Program-made: the position numbers and the translations under genes
Notes under the pieces: generated by a model
The model's database searches: none
What the model was told of the DNA's origin: nothing
The model's input: only the letters and a program-made list of their open reading frames with translations
In this document: piece after piece, positions 1-11,206 of the stretch
Layout of the letters: the number at the start of each line of letters is the position of its first letter
Position numbering within the stretch: the first letter of the stretch is position 1
NCBI GenBank assembly: GCA_963576565.1
Contig: OY755046.1
Location: 56,647,471-56,711,470, forward strand
Source: Aspidapion aeneum
Taxonomy: Eukaryota; Arthropoda; Insecta; Coleoptera; Brentidae
DNA length: 64,000 nt
Direction of reading: 5' to 3'

Positions 1-47
1 TTGGTCTGACACCCGTATAGCTTGATGGTTTTTATGTTTTTTTGTCA

Positions 48-120
48 CAGAACTTTTTTACAGTGACTTTTAACGAATTTTTTCCCAGAACTTTTATACA
101 GTGACTTTTAACGATTTTTT
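48..120. repeat. Two-copy direct repeat, ~36 bp
   Basis: Two adjacent near-identical blocks, each reading about CAGAACTTTT(T/A)TACAGTG followed by ACTTTTAACGA and a T-run. They sit just outside the left end of the foldback element at 135. No function is evident. Confidence 0.6.
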
Positions 121-134
121 CCTACCGTTAGGTA

Positions 135-884
135 CAGGGTGTCTTATTATATTTTTTCCCACCCTTTTAGACCATTAATAATTGATGTAGGAATATAAAA
201 GAAATTGTGTTCGAATTCCCGAAATTTTTACTTTTAAATTGCATCTTGACTTTATTCCTGATGCTTACCTTATTTGACAGGCGCTCAAATTTATAGTTTT
301 TGTAAATTGGATGCTCCTTATATTACTTAATTAATAGATTAGGCTTGGAATATACTTTCCAAAAATACCCCATATGTTGCAGTTTTAATAAATAGTTTCT
401 GAAATAGTAGCGATAAATTTTTAAATGATAAAAAAATAACATTACCACTTTTGTGTTAATTTCAGTGTTCTTATTTCGAACTAAGTTAGTCCCCATGTAT
501 AAACATTGAAAATGACAACTATTTTTTTTTAAATGACGCTCAAAATGATAACCGGTAACGATAACAAAATTGTGTCATTGTCACTGTTGATACATGGGGA
601 CTAACATATTTTGGAATAAGGATACTAAAATTAACACAAGAGCGGTACTGTTATAATTACTAATATCTTAGATATGGCTCTAAACTACGGCATATCGGGT
701 ATTTTTGGAAAATATGTTCCAAGCCTAATCTATTAATTAAATAATATAAGGAACATCCAATTTACAAAAACTATAAATTTGAGCGCCTTTCAAATATGGT
801 AAACATCAAACACAATTTCTTGTATATTCCTATATCAATTATTAATAGTCTAAAAGAGTGGGAAAAATATAATGAGACACCCTG
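135..884. mobile_element. Foldback MITE, Tc1/mariner-like, TA target duplication
   Basis: The ends are perfect inverted copies of CAGGGTGTC, flanked by TA on both sides (133-134 and 885-886), which is the Tc1/mariner target duplication. The inverted similarity runs inward for about 360 bp per arm, through TTAATTAATAGATTAGGCTT and TTAGTCCCCATGTAT, to a centre near 510. There is no transposase frame, so this is a non-autonomous foldback. The arms have diverged by scattered substitutions, so it is not a very recent insertion. Confidence 0.8.
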
Positions 885-926
885 TACAGTCTAATACGTT
901 AGAGCATAAATACCAGTGTTCCCGCA

Positions 927-1072
927 AGACGAGATGAGACGAGAGAAGGCACGAGATGAGACGAGAAAAGGCCTTCTCTCGTCTCGTTCTACGAGAGAAA
1001 ATGCACGATAGGTCTCTTCTATCGCTCGAGAGAACCTGTATCTAGTCTCGTCTCGTCTCGTCTCTCGTGTTT
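927..1072. repeat. Palindromic GAGACGAGA minisatellite
   Basis: The left half is rich in GAGACGAGA and GAGATGAGACGAG. The right half is the complement (CTCGTCTCGTCTCGTCTCTC). A small inner palindrome, AAAGGCCTT, lies between GAGACGAGA and TCTCGTCTC. The whole block can fold as a long imperfect hairpin. Open frames here only translate the repeat. Confidence 0.65.
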
Positions 1073-1084
1073 CGTAATTCATAA

Positions 1085-3368
1085 CAGCTAAAAAAGTTTT
1101 TGAGGCGTCCTATGTACAGTATGGCAAGAATAATCTGATGGGGAAGAGAGACAGCTGGAAAACACGTTTCCTCTCCTTTTCCAGTGGCGGAGATTTTAAT
1201 ATAGGTTATTAATATATAATTGCAGATAGCTTAGGTATTATGCGGCCAAAACAGGGTTTGATACATAAAAATAAAATAAGTCTTAAAATAACTATTTTCA
1301 TTATGCATTACAAACAGTAAAAAAAAAATTTCCTGTATATAAGTATTTATTATACTTACGGTTCATATATTTGTTTTAAACTTTATTATACGAATTGTTT
1401 TTTAAAAATTTTGGCGTTAAAAAGAGCCGATTTTTTTTGTACTGGTGACTTATTTAAAAAAATATATTATTCAATAGAAATTTCAGTTTCTGAATCTGAA
1501 TCATCACCGTCTTGAGAATCATCAGACTCTTCCCCAAGCCTGATTATTATTTTTTCTGTTACTTCTTCCATATATTTGTCAGTTTCCCAATATTGATTTT
1601 CAATATATTAATAATTTTTTTTTCATCTGGTGGAGGTTTGTGTAAGCTGACCAATTTCCAAAGCTCTACTTTTCTATCAGTGGGGACTCCATTGTCAAAC
1701 TGCGGTCCTCTAATTTTACCTGATCACCTTGGTTCCCGGCGCAAAAGGTGTAAATTACAGAGAACACAAACTGCGGGCCTCTCTACTTGACAGTGTCTTA
1801 AGTCTTTTGTTGTAGATAATAGGGTGGCTCCGTTGGCTATGGTCTACAACTAGGTTTTTTATCTTTTGGGGCCTTGTTATTCGAAAGAACTATTTATTTT
1901 ATAGCTATGATAAATTATAATAGTTGTAGAAACTTTATGTACATATTAGTATACCCACTTAACACAAAAACATTTTTATAACGTCAAAATAATGTTTAAT
2001 TAAAAAACATAACGTTAAGTTGGATGTTAGTTTTAACGTTATATTCAAAGTGAAAAACAAGATTAATTACCCGTTCTCTGACGTTACAAAAATATTCTTG
2101 TTTTTCTAATAACATTGATAATAAAATATTTTTCCAAGATCAAAAACGGAATGTTTTTGAAAAAAAAATTTCGAACGTTAAAATAATACTGTTTTCTTAA
2201 CAGTGAAAGAGACATGTTTTTCTAACATTAAAAAATAAGTTTTCTTAAAAAAATATATTATTTTCAAATATCTCCCAAGATAAAGTAAGTAACTTTAATA
2301 GCGTATAAATTTCTTCTACTTTGGAAATGCAGAGGTTTTCGTGAACCCTACACTCAGTAAAGGAAATTCGGCTTTCGTAGCTTCTAAAAATTAAATTGAA
2401 AATTGTGATGTTAACAATCATTTTGTAGCAAGTGGTTAAAGAATGCCGTCTAAGACCCTCAATGTATTTTAATTTAATGCTGTTACTTACATCTACGCCT
2501 CTGAAAGGTAGTTTGAAAGCGAGGCTCCTTAAAATTCAATAAGTACGTGATCTCAAACAATACAAAATGCAATAAAAATGCCATTTTGGCTTCACTTACA
2601 GGGTGCACACGACTAAATAATTTAAAGTAAAAATTTTGCCTATATAAAACATTTGTAAAATTAGTAAACATAGATATATTTTTTTCTCTCTTCCCCATCA
2701 GATTACCACTGCCAAACTTTTCAAGGTGAATGGCGACCTTTGATCTCGGTGAAGTCAACGTTGGCTCGTCATTCGGAGTTAATCTCAGGGCCAGATTAAA
2801 ATAAATATACATTAAAATATGAATGTTTCACATTGTTTTTACGAAAAAATATTTGTACTACCAGAAAAAATTAAAACCTTAAAATACTTTTGTACTGCTC
2901 TTAAAAATGGTTGCTAAAATGAAAACAAATCTCGGTCGCGTAAAAGATTATATGTTTGACTTTGTAGGGGACTATTGATAAGGTGTATTTTTTTTAAAAC
3001 AATTTATTAAAATTGATCCCTATAGCTGTGTCAACTATAATAGGATGACAATTTGTTGTATATTTTGAGCAATATGCCAATAACCATCACAAAATACCAT
3101 TCTGTACTTAAGCAGTTTTAGCTAAATTTTCTTGCTCTATACGATTATATAGAACTATTTCTTTGCCGCTCGTAAGTAACGGTCTCCGTTCTTAACATTA
3201 TACTTAATTTTATTATTTAAAACATTTAACTTCCAAGTAAGAGCGAATTTTGTTTTTCCAGTAAATATGATTTTTAACTCTTTAGCAACCAGGCCTTTCT
3301 ACCTACTCTTAAGTCCCACGGAAGGGCTGATAAGAGTTTTATCTACTTGGGCGTTTTAAGTTAGGTGT
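1085..3368. other. A+T-rich intergenic stretch
   Basis: No supported gene. The longest open frames (around 1512-1790 and 2483-2812) have no recognisable domain and are rich in Phe/Ile/Asn, as expected from A+T-rich DNA. One 21-bp exact inverted repeat is present: TAATCTGATGGGGAAGAGAG begins near 1131 and its complement ends near 2705. It may mark degenerate transposon ends about 1.6 kb apart. Confidence 0.5.
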
Positions 3369-3369
3369 A

Positions 3370-3793
3370 TACCATTGCGAACTTTGTTATTATTAGATAG
3401 GAAAAAGTTTAGATTGCCAAACTAGTAGAATTTTTGACGCCTAAATAAAAAAAAATCAAACATCGCATTGTCGAGTTTTTCCGTTGCTTCATTTTATAAT
3501 TCTTACCAAAAATTATCTTAGATATTTTAAATTCTCAAAGTAAATATAAGTATTGAAATTTTATTTGGTAAAAAGAAGTCTCATCGTAAAATTCGTAAAA
3601 AGCTAAAGACAATTATTTTTGTTAAAATATGATTTTTCAAAAAACTCGAAAACTCAAAAACGCGATTTGCGATTTTTTTGTATTTAAGCATGTTAAAGAG
3701 CGTCAAAAATTCTACTAGTTTGCCAATTTAAACTTTTTTCTACCTTCAATAATAACACAGTTAGTGGAAAATTAACTTGGAACACCCTGTATA
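3370..3793. mobile_element. Foldback MITE, mariner-like right end
   Basis: The inverted arms 3389-3442 and 3697-3756 share CTAGTAGAATTTTTGACGC and TTATTATT...GAAAAAGTTT. The right end finishes in ACACCCTGTA, the same terminal motif as the element at 135-884. The left end is too diverged to place exactly. No coding frame is present. Confidence 0.6.
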
Positions 3794-4096
3794 TATTTAT
3801 TCTAAAATGTTTTGCTACCAGGTCATTTAATGTATCAGTATTCGCTACTGTGCCATTAAAACAATAAATGCCAAACTGATATTTTGGGTAGTTTCATTTA
3901 ATCCAAACCGAGTTTAATGCGGTTTATTTTGTCACAGCATTACTAATTTATTTGTTTCGAATTAATTTTAACAATAAAAAGCCAAAATACAGTGTAAAGC
4001 TATTTATATATTTTTGGATATTTTTGACGTTTTCTTCTGCAAAATGTAACAATACGGAAATTGAAGATAATTTTTTTTTATTTATAAGTTTTTATA

Positions 4097-4512
4097 GTAG
4101 TAGTAGTAGTAGTAGTGGGGGGGTTGACCCGCAGGTCTGACAAGTAGGCCAGAGTAGGCCTTTTTTGCCATGCCCCAAGTCTGTCCCTTAACCCACTCTC
4201 TGCACTTCCCTTTGATGGTCGGGTAACTCATTGGGCCTTCCTGTTCTCTTTACAAAGTCCAGTAAGTCTGCCCATTTGAGCATGTGCAGTTCTTCCTCGC
4301 TCAGAGTTGGCGCTCCGAGTGCCTGTTGTCTCATCCTTGCGTAGGCCTCGCATTCTGCCACGAGGTGTCTTGATGTCTCTTCTTCCTGTCCACAGGCTGG
4401 GCAGGTAGGGTCATTCTCGACTCCTATACGTGTCATGTGCCTCCTCAACCGGTTATGTCCGGTTAGAGTACCTATCAGCAGTCCGAGGTCTTTTCGTGTC
4501 CGTCCCAGTTAC
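4097..4512 (-). mobile_element. 5'-truncated non-LTR retrotransposon with 10-bp target duplication
   Basis: The insertion is flanked by the 10-bp direct repeat AGTTTTTATA (4087-4096 and 4513-4522). On the minus strand it holds the C-terminal coding end of a LINE, then about 90 bp of 3' untranslated sequence, and finishes in a (CTA)n tail seen as TAGTAGTAG at 4096-4115 on the plus strand. Only the last ~415 bp was copied, which is typical of incomplete target-primed reverse transcription. Confidence 0.85.
4188..4510 (-). pseudogene. LINE ORF2 C-terminal fragment (zinc-knuckle-like tail)
   Basis: The minus-strand frame is open from the truncated 5' edge to a stop at 4188. It reads RKDLGLLIGTLTGHNRLRRH, then CPACGQEEETSRHLVAECEA. 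The pattern LTGHxxLRRH...C-x2-C...EEExxxHxxxxC is the conserved C-terminal tail of R1/I-group and related non-LTR retrotransposon polyproteins. The endonuclease, reverse transcriptase and most of the RNase H region are absent because of the 5' truncation. The fragment has no promoter or start of its own. The family call rests on the motif pattern; the exact clade is uncertain. Confidence 0.8.
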
Positions 4513-4522
4513 AGTTTTTATA

Positions 4523-4990
4523 TATTTTTGTTTTAATATTGCTTTCTGCAACAAAAAGCATAACTTACACGCCGTAACAATGTTAATCACAAAGAAAATT
4601 TATGCCAGCCAGTGACCTGTTTTTAGACATATTTTCAGGAATCACTGTACTGCACAGACTTCAAAAATTTTGAAGTCTGTGCTGTACTGTTATAAAAGTT
4701 GTATTCGCTAATTTCTCCTTGAGCCACTAACACCAAAATTATTTATATTTTATAACTGAAAACAAATTTAGAAAACTAATTGACTTGTAACAGATTTCGA
4801 TTTGGACGCATTTATCACTTACGCTGGCTATCTTGTCTATTTGTCTAGAGCCTTTAAAGCACAGTTTTTGTCTTTCTCAGGCCAATCAACGGTAACTTGC
4901 AACTAAAAAGCAGGGTATTTTTTACCGAGACTTGAAAGCCGTTAAAAGTTTGAAAGCATTCATGGAATATTAAAAACACTCAATGGATTA
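4523..4990. repeat. Dispersed repeat, copy 1 (with 36580-37060)
   Basis: The stretch around GAGCCACTAACACCAAAAT and TTTTGTCTTTCTC matches 36580-37060 in the same order and orientation, at visibly lower identity. The LINE at 4097-4512 appears to have inserted in this repeat. No terminal repeats or coding frame were recognised. Confidence 0.55.
4652..4682. repeat. Short near-perfect palindrome
   Basis: Arms of GCACAGACTTCAAAA (4652-4666) and its complement (4668-4682) surround one central base. Flanking CTGTACT/CTGTACTG adds partial symmetry. It lies within the dispersed repeat and has no assignable role. Confidence 0.7.
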
Positions 4991-6114
4991 TAATTCTGAG
5001 AATTTGCTACGTTTGGTTTGTTTTTAAGTTTACAGATGGTTGAGTTTATTAATTTCTTGGAATAACCATATAACCATTCTGTTTGTAAGTTTTTTTTAGT
5101 CTTGGATCAGCCACTTAATCGAGATTAAGTCCTTGTTGCTCACATACAAAACAACAAAGAAAGGGAATGGATTAGCTCAGCCTTGTTACGGTGCATCTAG
5201 GTGTTAATGTTGTAGACTCCTGTAGATAATTCTTCGTCATTACTACAAATATTTACAGTTGAAAACAGTAAGCGATATTTACTAACTAAAACGTGTTTTA
5301 AACAAATAAGGACAATACAAGTCCGAAATTTTATTTTTGTCTCTTCATTCTCTTCTATTTTATTTGCTTCGGTCTCTTGTTAACTCCCCAAGAATATTTG
5401 TCAGAACCACCGCTCCGTGTCATGGTAGCTGACTTCTCATTACTCGCAGAAGTAAACAAGTCTATACCTATTACAGTATGATATCAAAGAAAAGCCTTAA
5501 AAAGAGTTGCACACATACTCTAAAAACATAATGTCGTAGCTCGATTTACCGATACCAGATATTTTTTCTGTGTAGATATCAGGGACACAGTGACAGTTAC
5601 TTTTCTATTCCAAGTACATGTCGTATTCCATATCCCTATTTTGGTCATAGATGCCTTGAGATGCTGAAAGTTTCTAACTCTACCCATCTTCTGTCTTGTG
5701 CAATGTGGAATGACCCGATGCAGGTTCCCCAACTTATCAAAATTCTTCTGACATTTTCGAGCAAGGTTCGAGTTAATATTATTCTTAGACTCATGCACAA
5801 TGTGGATTGTTTAAGCTAGGTGTTATTTTACTAAAAAGCTAATACCGTGGTCGGAAAATGTTCTTGTAGGTATTTATTCTGGTTTTGCCATTCCTCCATT
5901 TTTTGCATCGCCTTTTCTCCTTTTCTGGGGTCGACGGTCCGGCAACTAACCTTGGAGACTCCCTTTGGTCATGTCTTCGATATTAATAAAAATCTAGAAG
6001 GTCCAATTCTCTTGAAATCACTAAAGTTTTTTATTACTTATTCTCCGATACTTAGGCATTACTTAACACCCAATCTGCTTATTCGCCTCTTTTACAACAG
6101 TACTGTACCAATTT
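4991..6114. other. Intergenic stretch with a foldback-family fragment
   Basis: No gene is supported. Around 5290-5345, the sequence AAGTCCGAAATTTTATTT resembles one outer edge of the foldback element at 44102-44450, suggesting a solo arm. The rest is A+T-rich without clear repeats. Confidence 0.4.
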
Positions 6115-6464
6115 AGAGACAAGACACGTCAGAACCCAACAGGACACGATGTGACCTGACAGAAGTTCGACAGGACTCAACAGAACACGACAGGATAGGA
6201 AAGGGCTTCGACAGGACCCAACGGGACACGACAGGAAAAGATCCCACAAGGCCATTTTTTTTAATTGTATTTTTTGGTATTTAATTTTTTTAGATGATAA
6301 ATAAAAAAAGTTTTCGTAATGAACAATTGAAAATTTTTGGGAGATGACCTTTTTTTGGTGATGGTTTTTTCGATGCAAGGCACACATTAACAACTTAAAA
6401 TCAAACGGGAAAAATTTTACAGCACACGACAGGACCCAACAGGACTTCGACAAGATACGATATG
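6115..6464 (+). repeat. ACAGGACCC-type minisatellite, left part
   Basis: Irregular 10-25-bp units of the form CGACAGGACCCAACAGGACA fill 6115-6245 and resume at 6421-6458, separated by an A+T-rich block. The same repeat, in the same orientation, continues right of the giant palindrome at 26255-26285. It is therefore the pre-insertion host target, not part of the element. Confidence 0.75.
6459..6464 (+). other. Left copy of 6-bp target-site duplication (GATATG)
   Basis: GATATG directly abuts the outer end of the left arm. An identical hexamer in direct orientation abuts the right arm at 26249-26254. Six base pairs is the duplication length reported for Polinton/Maverick integration. Confidence 0.8.
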
Positions 6465-6509
6465 AGTAGATATACTATACGGGTTCTGGCTCACTTTTTC
6501 CATGTAAAG

Positions 6510-6640
6510 CCCCATAAGACGAAAACGTGGTCATTTTTTTGGATATGTCACAGAATATTTAATTCGAGGCAGTAATTTCCCCATAAGACGAAAACGTGGA
6601 CATTTTTTCGATATGTCACAGAATATTGGAGGCAGTAATG
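6510..6640. repeat. Subterminal tandem duplication in left arm, ~65 bp x 2
   Basis: Two adjacent copies begin at 6510 and 6579. Each starts CCCCATAAGACGAAAACGTG, continues with a T-run and ATATGTCACAGAATATT, and ends GAGGCAGTAAT. They lie about 45 bp inside the terminus, where a protein-primed element would carry replication or transposase/terminal-protein recognition sites. That role is inference only. The mirror copy is at 26073-26203. Confidence 0.7.
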
Positions 6641-7351
6641 TCTCCATGTCTTTTTTGTACTACCCAATCTAACCTTCAATAAATGTTTGACCCGCAGTTG
6701 ACTCTTTAGGTGTTGCAGTTCATCTTGTACCTTAGGCAGACCTGTAACTTGCTATCTTTTTGCTTGTTATAGGACTGTAGTATTCACCTAAACAGTGAGT
6801 TACTTGAAAGCGATTTTATTGCTTTAACGAATGTCTATTGATTCTTTCAGTTTAAAGCCCTTTATTTTCTCCACTTAAAGATGTTAATTGTTTTAATAGA
6901 TAGTTCGTTATTTTTTAAATTGTTAGTATTACTTACTTGGACTAGGTTCATAGTAAACACTTTAGAATATTTTTTACTTGTTTATTTTAAAAAAATTTTA
7001 TATACAGATACAATTAATTATATAATCTTATTCATAGCATAGAGAAATATATTATGTCCTTCTATGATCATATAGACTTACAAGTTCTATTAATCATATT
7101 TAGACGGTATATTATAATAACATTACAGGTACTATGACTATCATTATATATATATTCATTTTTACATAAACATATTAGGCGCTACTAAACTTTTGCTAAT
7201 TCTAGAGGTTTTATAATATAATCTATAGGCAAAACCAAGATTAAATTTAGGTTATACTTATATATAGTTCACTATTAAAAATATCTAACCAAACACAATA
7301 AAAACATAAACAAGACACCATTATTAAAATTATATTTAACCTAAGTTATCA

Positions 7352-10300
7352 CTAAATCCTGTAGTGCCCCCACGGTAACGTTTCATAACAGTCCTTTGAA
7401 ATACATCTTTTATCATCCAGGGGACTTAGTCCAATTTTTGTTTGTTTAATGGAGTATAGTCTGTGCTTTTCGGATCTTATAAGATTTTGCGTAATCACCT
7501 TTTCTTGAAAGTTATTTAGGCAGTCGACATAGTCCTCAAATAATATTTTTGATTTTACAACGTTTTGTTTTACACCCTTGGCCTTCTTAATCACTTTTGC
7601 AGCTTTACTCTTGCTGTCCACTACTTTTGTAGCATACATTTTAGCTCTAAGGCCAATAAAATGCGTCATTATTTCGCCATTGTTTTCATCTTTCATCATG
7701 CCTAAAACTTTTTTATTCACCCTCGGAATGTTATATATGTTATCTTCAGCATAATCTGAGGTATCAAAGTACTTGTCACAGTTGCGCTGTATTGATTCAT
7801 AAATATCATGATTTTTTATGTTATAAACTAAACTATCAGTATCTGTGTATGCCACAGTACAATCCTTCCCAAAAGCTGGTACCATGTAGTTGTAGTGAAA
7901 ATCATATATTGTTGTTTTGGCAATGTCCAAAATACACATTCCCACATATATCGGTTTATTAAAATATATTTCGGTTTTTTCAAGTTCTACGGCAACCAAG
8001 TTTTCATTGAATATTGTAATGCTTTTGAATTCAGGTCGAGAAATCAGTGCTTCTGCTCCGTATCGTCCATCCCATTTCTTGATTAATTTAACAACACTAT
8101 GTTTTCTAATATTTTCCATGGTTTTACCAAACACGGCGTTGTTCATTAATTTAAAAAGGTTTTTCTCAAAATCATTTTTAGCATTCTGTCTTAGTTGAGT
8201 ATTCAAATCAATGTAGGATTTAAGCCATGCAGATTGCTTAAAGCATAAAATTTTATGAATTTTTTCAAGTTTTATACCAAGTTTTAACGCTTGCTTTAGA
8301 TTTCTATAGTGAATTACGTATTCCGTTTTATTATATAGTGTGGCCATAAGTTTCTTATTTTTAGGGTTTTTCTCGTTAGGTGGGCAGCGATGTTCAGGAC
8401 ATAAGGGTAAGTCTGAGAAATAGTCATGTAATTCTACAGGAATGTACAAGTCGACTTCCAGGATGTATCCATTACTCGAGTCATCTTCAATTTTATTAAC
8501 ATCAAAATTGAGCATTTCTTCACTTTCTAACCAATTAAATTTTTCATACGGCAGTTTCTGACTCATGCTATATCCATATTGGTTATTGATATCAAAATAC
8601 ATCAAAAAAGATGTTTCTTTGGTTAAATCATAGTTGGCCATATATTTATTATTGGCCTCCACATATCTTTTAGAGCATTGGCTTAACCCTCCTCTAATGC
8701 CGCGTTCTATAAAAGTCACCATATTATAGTCGGTCAAAAGCTCTAATTTTTGTTGCGTGCAATACAGCATGCAATCCCACGTATAACCAGGAAGCGTATA
8801 ATAGTTAGCAGGATCCAGACCATACGTTTTATGACAGCTCTCTCTAAATCTCTGAAATACCTGCATTAAAAGTACTATGTCAACTTTCATGTAGAGTTCC
8901 ATGTAATCTTGTAGGGTTTTACAACCAAAGCTTCTCCATACATTTTGGGCATGATCATAATCAGCAGGCAATGTTTCTCTACTTTCGAGTGTGTTAAAGA
9001 AATTAAGTTGCTCAGGCAAAGATGTATCTCTTAATTTTTCCCAACTATTCATATAGTCATAGCAAAATACTCCTTTTTTAAAAATAAGTTTGTATTGTTC
9101 GTCAGACAAGTTGGGAAATTCGTTTCTTACTAGTGGATACTCCTCAAGATATGAAGCTAGCTTGTCCAAGCTACTGGCCATGAAGCGGAACGAATCAATA
9201 AATCTAAATTCGATTAAATTTTCATTAATTTTTTTGGTAAATGCTATATATTTTTCTTTGTTAATTGGTAGCAAATTTATTGATCCGTCCAAATTGGCGA
9301 TGTTTTCAATTATCAAATGTCCATCATAGGAGCTAAGATTGTGGAATACTACAGGGACAGTATGACTATCCTGAAAGTTCAGATTACAGCTTTCATGGGC
9401 TGGACCACGATACTCAGATGTAAGGTGACTATGATCGCGTATTTTCTTTTCACCAGCTAAAAAGTCCTGTTCACAAATATGACATTTTTTTGCATTGTTA
9501 AAGTCAGTTTTTTGCTTTTTACTTAAAGGCTCAAGGGGTAAGTCACAGAGAAATACAGTTTCCAAGTTTTCAGCGAAATCTAGTAACTGTTTACTGAACC
9601 ATTCCATACAGTCAGGCCCCGTGTAAGATTTATAAAATGATAAAGAATCATCGTAGGCACATTTTACATAATATCCTACCGAACAAGGCACATGACTTTG
9701 ATATTTTTGGGTTCTTTTTCCAATATTTTCTGCAACAGGAAGCAGTAAGCACTCAATATCCGAATAGATAATGAACGGTGCAAATTGTTTATTTTTAAAG
9801 TTTTTAAATTCAACAACTTTTTTATCGCTACTTGGTAATTTCGGAACCACAAAACTGCCAATAACTTTGCAGTCTTTTATATGTTGAATAAGTCCAGCTT
9901 CAGAATAGAAGTAGTGCAGGCATCTATCACATACATAGGTTGCTTTTTTGGATTTGCTGATTTGACTACTTATTAGCCTTGAAAGATTTTTTACCCATAC
10001 AAAGTGGTAAATTGGTGGCGAAAGGTCTTTAATCTGTTCATCATCCAAATAGTAATTATTTTGAATCATTAGCAAATTAACATGTTTTTCGTTCCTTTCT
10101 TCAGAAATGTACGCAGGCAGTACTTTAAAACTGTTTTTATTAGGTTTTTGCAGGCGATACACATTTACGGATACATTATTTTGCTTTTCGAATCGGGCGA
10201 CTTGGTTTAAAGTCATTGGAAATTTTATATTTTTTAAATTTAACACCTCTTGAGGACGCGGGTAGGATGAGATTCTATTTGAGTTTTTTTCAACAGGATA

Positions 10301-11086
10301 TAATGCTGACACAATAGCCCAACCAAAACATAAATCGTCATTGTTTTCCACATTTACACAAGCTTTACGCTTAAGAATTTCTTTGGGTAGCTCTAAATAA
10401 GATCCGGCTCTCATGCAGTTATATTTATTAACAGCAACAATAAGATTATTAATTTTTGTAAGAGACCATCCAGATTGATTTTGTTCAAATTCTTCCAAGT
10501 CAGTCAAAAGCAAAGTTTTTACATTTTTCTCAAACCAGTTTTTTAAATTTGTATTACGGTCAATAACCGCATTAGCGGTATTAAAGTGTTTTGTCTCACT
10601 TCCATGTTGTCCTTGTTTAATTATTTGAAAATCTCCACTTAAAATAGTGTTAACTTTTAACATATCCTCTTTTTTTAATATATTTTCTATTCTTCGTTTA
10701 AATAAACTAAAACAATCCTCTAAAAACTTTTTGGGATCCTTATGACGTAAATTTGTAATGACAGCACTTCTTACTCGGCTTTCAAATGCTGATTTTATGT
10801 CTTCCCATTGTACGCGATGTTTGGCTGTTTCCTTGGTGCCAATCGCACCACCAAACTTGAGGCTTTTTTGTTTTAAAATGTGCTTGCACTGTTTAACTTG
10901 TCCCAGGCACGCCGTCAAATGAGATTTTTCAGCAACTGAAGAAGCTTTTTTTAAAGCAATGCTTATTTGTCTACTGGCCAAAGCACAATCTTTTAGAATT
11001 TTTAAAATTGAAACATTTTTATCCATATCTTCTACCATACCAAGCTGACACATAATTTTATAAACCAATTTCGTTGCAAAACTCAT
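7352..11086 (-). CDS. POLB: Protein-primed family-B DNA polymerase, left-arm copy
   Basis: This is the inverted twin of the right-arm gene at 21627-25361: 1244 codons, uninterrupted, with the same start and stop. The full domain description is given with that copy. The two proteins differ at three residues that I can see: Ile136 here against Thr136, Asn223 against Ser223, and Lys461 against Asn461. None lies in a catalytic motif, and exonuclease residues D443/E445 and polymerase D832, D1082 and D1084 are all present. The gene reads outward toward the left terminus, leaving 887 bp between its stop and the element end. Its own TATA/Inr core promoter lies at 11171-11206. Both copies look competent for translation, so the element could produce polymerase from either arm. 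Confidence 0.92.
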   Translation of the reverse strand: MSFATKLVYKIMCQLGMVEDMDKNVSILKILKDCALASRQISIALKKASSVAEKSHLTACLGQVKQCKHILKQKSLKFGGAIGTKETAKHRVQWEDIKSAFESRVRSAVITNLRHKDPKKFLEDCFSLFKRRIENILKKEDMLKVNTILSGDFQIIKQGQHGSETKHFNTANAVIDRNTNLKNWFEKNVKTLLLTDLEEFEQNQSGWSLTKINNLIVAVNKYNCMRAGSYLELPKEILKRKACVNVENNDDLCFGWAIVSALYPVEKNSNRISSYPRPQEVLNLKNIKFPMTLNQVARFEKQNNVSVNVYRLQKPNKNSFKVLPAYISEERNEKHVNLLMIQNNYYLDDEQIKDLSPPIYHFVWVKNLSRLISSQISKSKKATYVCDRCLHYFYSEAGLIQHIKDCKVIGSFVVPKLPSSDKKVVEFKNFKNKQFAPFIIYSDIECLLLPVAENIGKRTQKYQSHVPCSVGYYVKCAYDDSLSFYKSYTGPDCMEWFSKQLLDFAENLETVFLCDLPLEPLSKKQKTDFNNAKKCHICEQDFLAGEKKIRDHSHLTSEYRGPAHESCNLNFQDSHTVPVVFHNLSSYDGHLIIENIANLDGSINLLPINKEKYIAFTKKINENLIEFRFIDSFRFMASSLDKLASYLEEYPLVRNEFPNLSDEQYKLIFKKGVFCYDYMNSWEKLRDTSLPEQLNFFNTLESRETLPADYDHAQNVWRSFGCKTLQDYMELYMKVDIVLLMQVFQRFRESCHKTYGLDPANYYTLPGYTWDCMLYCTQQKLELLTDYNMVTFIERGIRGGLSQCSKRYVEANNKYMANYDLTKETSFLMYFDINNQYGYSMSQKLPYEKFNWLESEEMLNFDVNKIEDDSSNGYILEVDLYIPVELHDYFSDLPLCPEHRCPPNEKNPKNKKLMATLYNKTEYVIHYRNLKQALKLGIKLEKIHKILCFKQSAWLKSYIDLNTQLRQNAKNDFEKNLFKLMNNAVFGKTMENIRKHSVVKLIKKWDGRYGAEALISRPEFKSITIFNENLVAVELEKTEIYFNKPIYVGMCILDIAKTTIYDFHYNYMVPAFGKDCTVAYTDTDSLVYNIKNHDIYESIQRNCDKYFDTSDYAEDNIYNIPRVNKKVLGMMKDENNGEIMTHFIGLRAKMYATKVVDSKSKAAKVIKKAKGVKQNVVKSKILFEDYVDCLNNFQEKVITQNLIRSEKHRLYSIKQTKIGLSPLDDKRCISKDCYETLPWGHYRI

Positions 11087-11170
11087 TTTATTTTTTTGAA
11101 TAGCACCAACTTCACTAAAACACTGTGTTGATAGAACTCAATAATGCACTTTCCTTGAAAAGTTATACCT

Positions 11171-11206
11171 AACTGACTGCAGTTCAACACGCTCAGCCCT
11201 TTTATA
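11171..11206 (-). promoter_or_regulatory. TATA box and initiator for left POLB
   Basis: On the minus strand, TATAAAAG occupies 11206-11199 and TCAGTT occupies 11176-11171. From the first T of TATA to the presumed +1 A at 11174 is 32 bp. It mirrors 21507-21542 exactly. Confidence 0.7.

Noticed and set aside
5160..5200. TTAGCTCAGCCTTGTTACGG as a tRNA gene start
   Set aside because: No B box or acceptor-stem pairing at the right distance.
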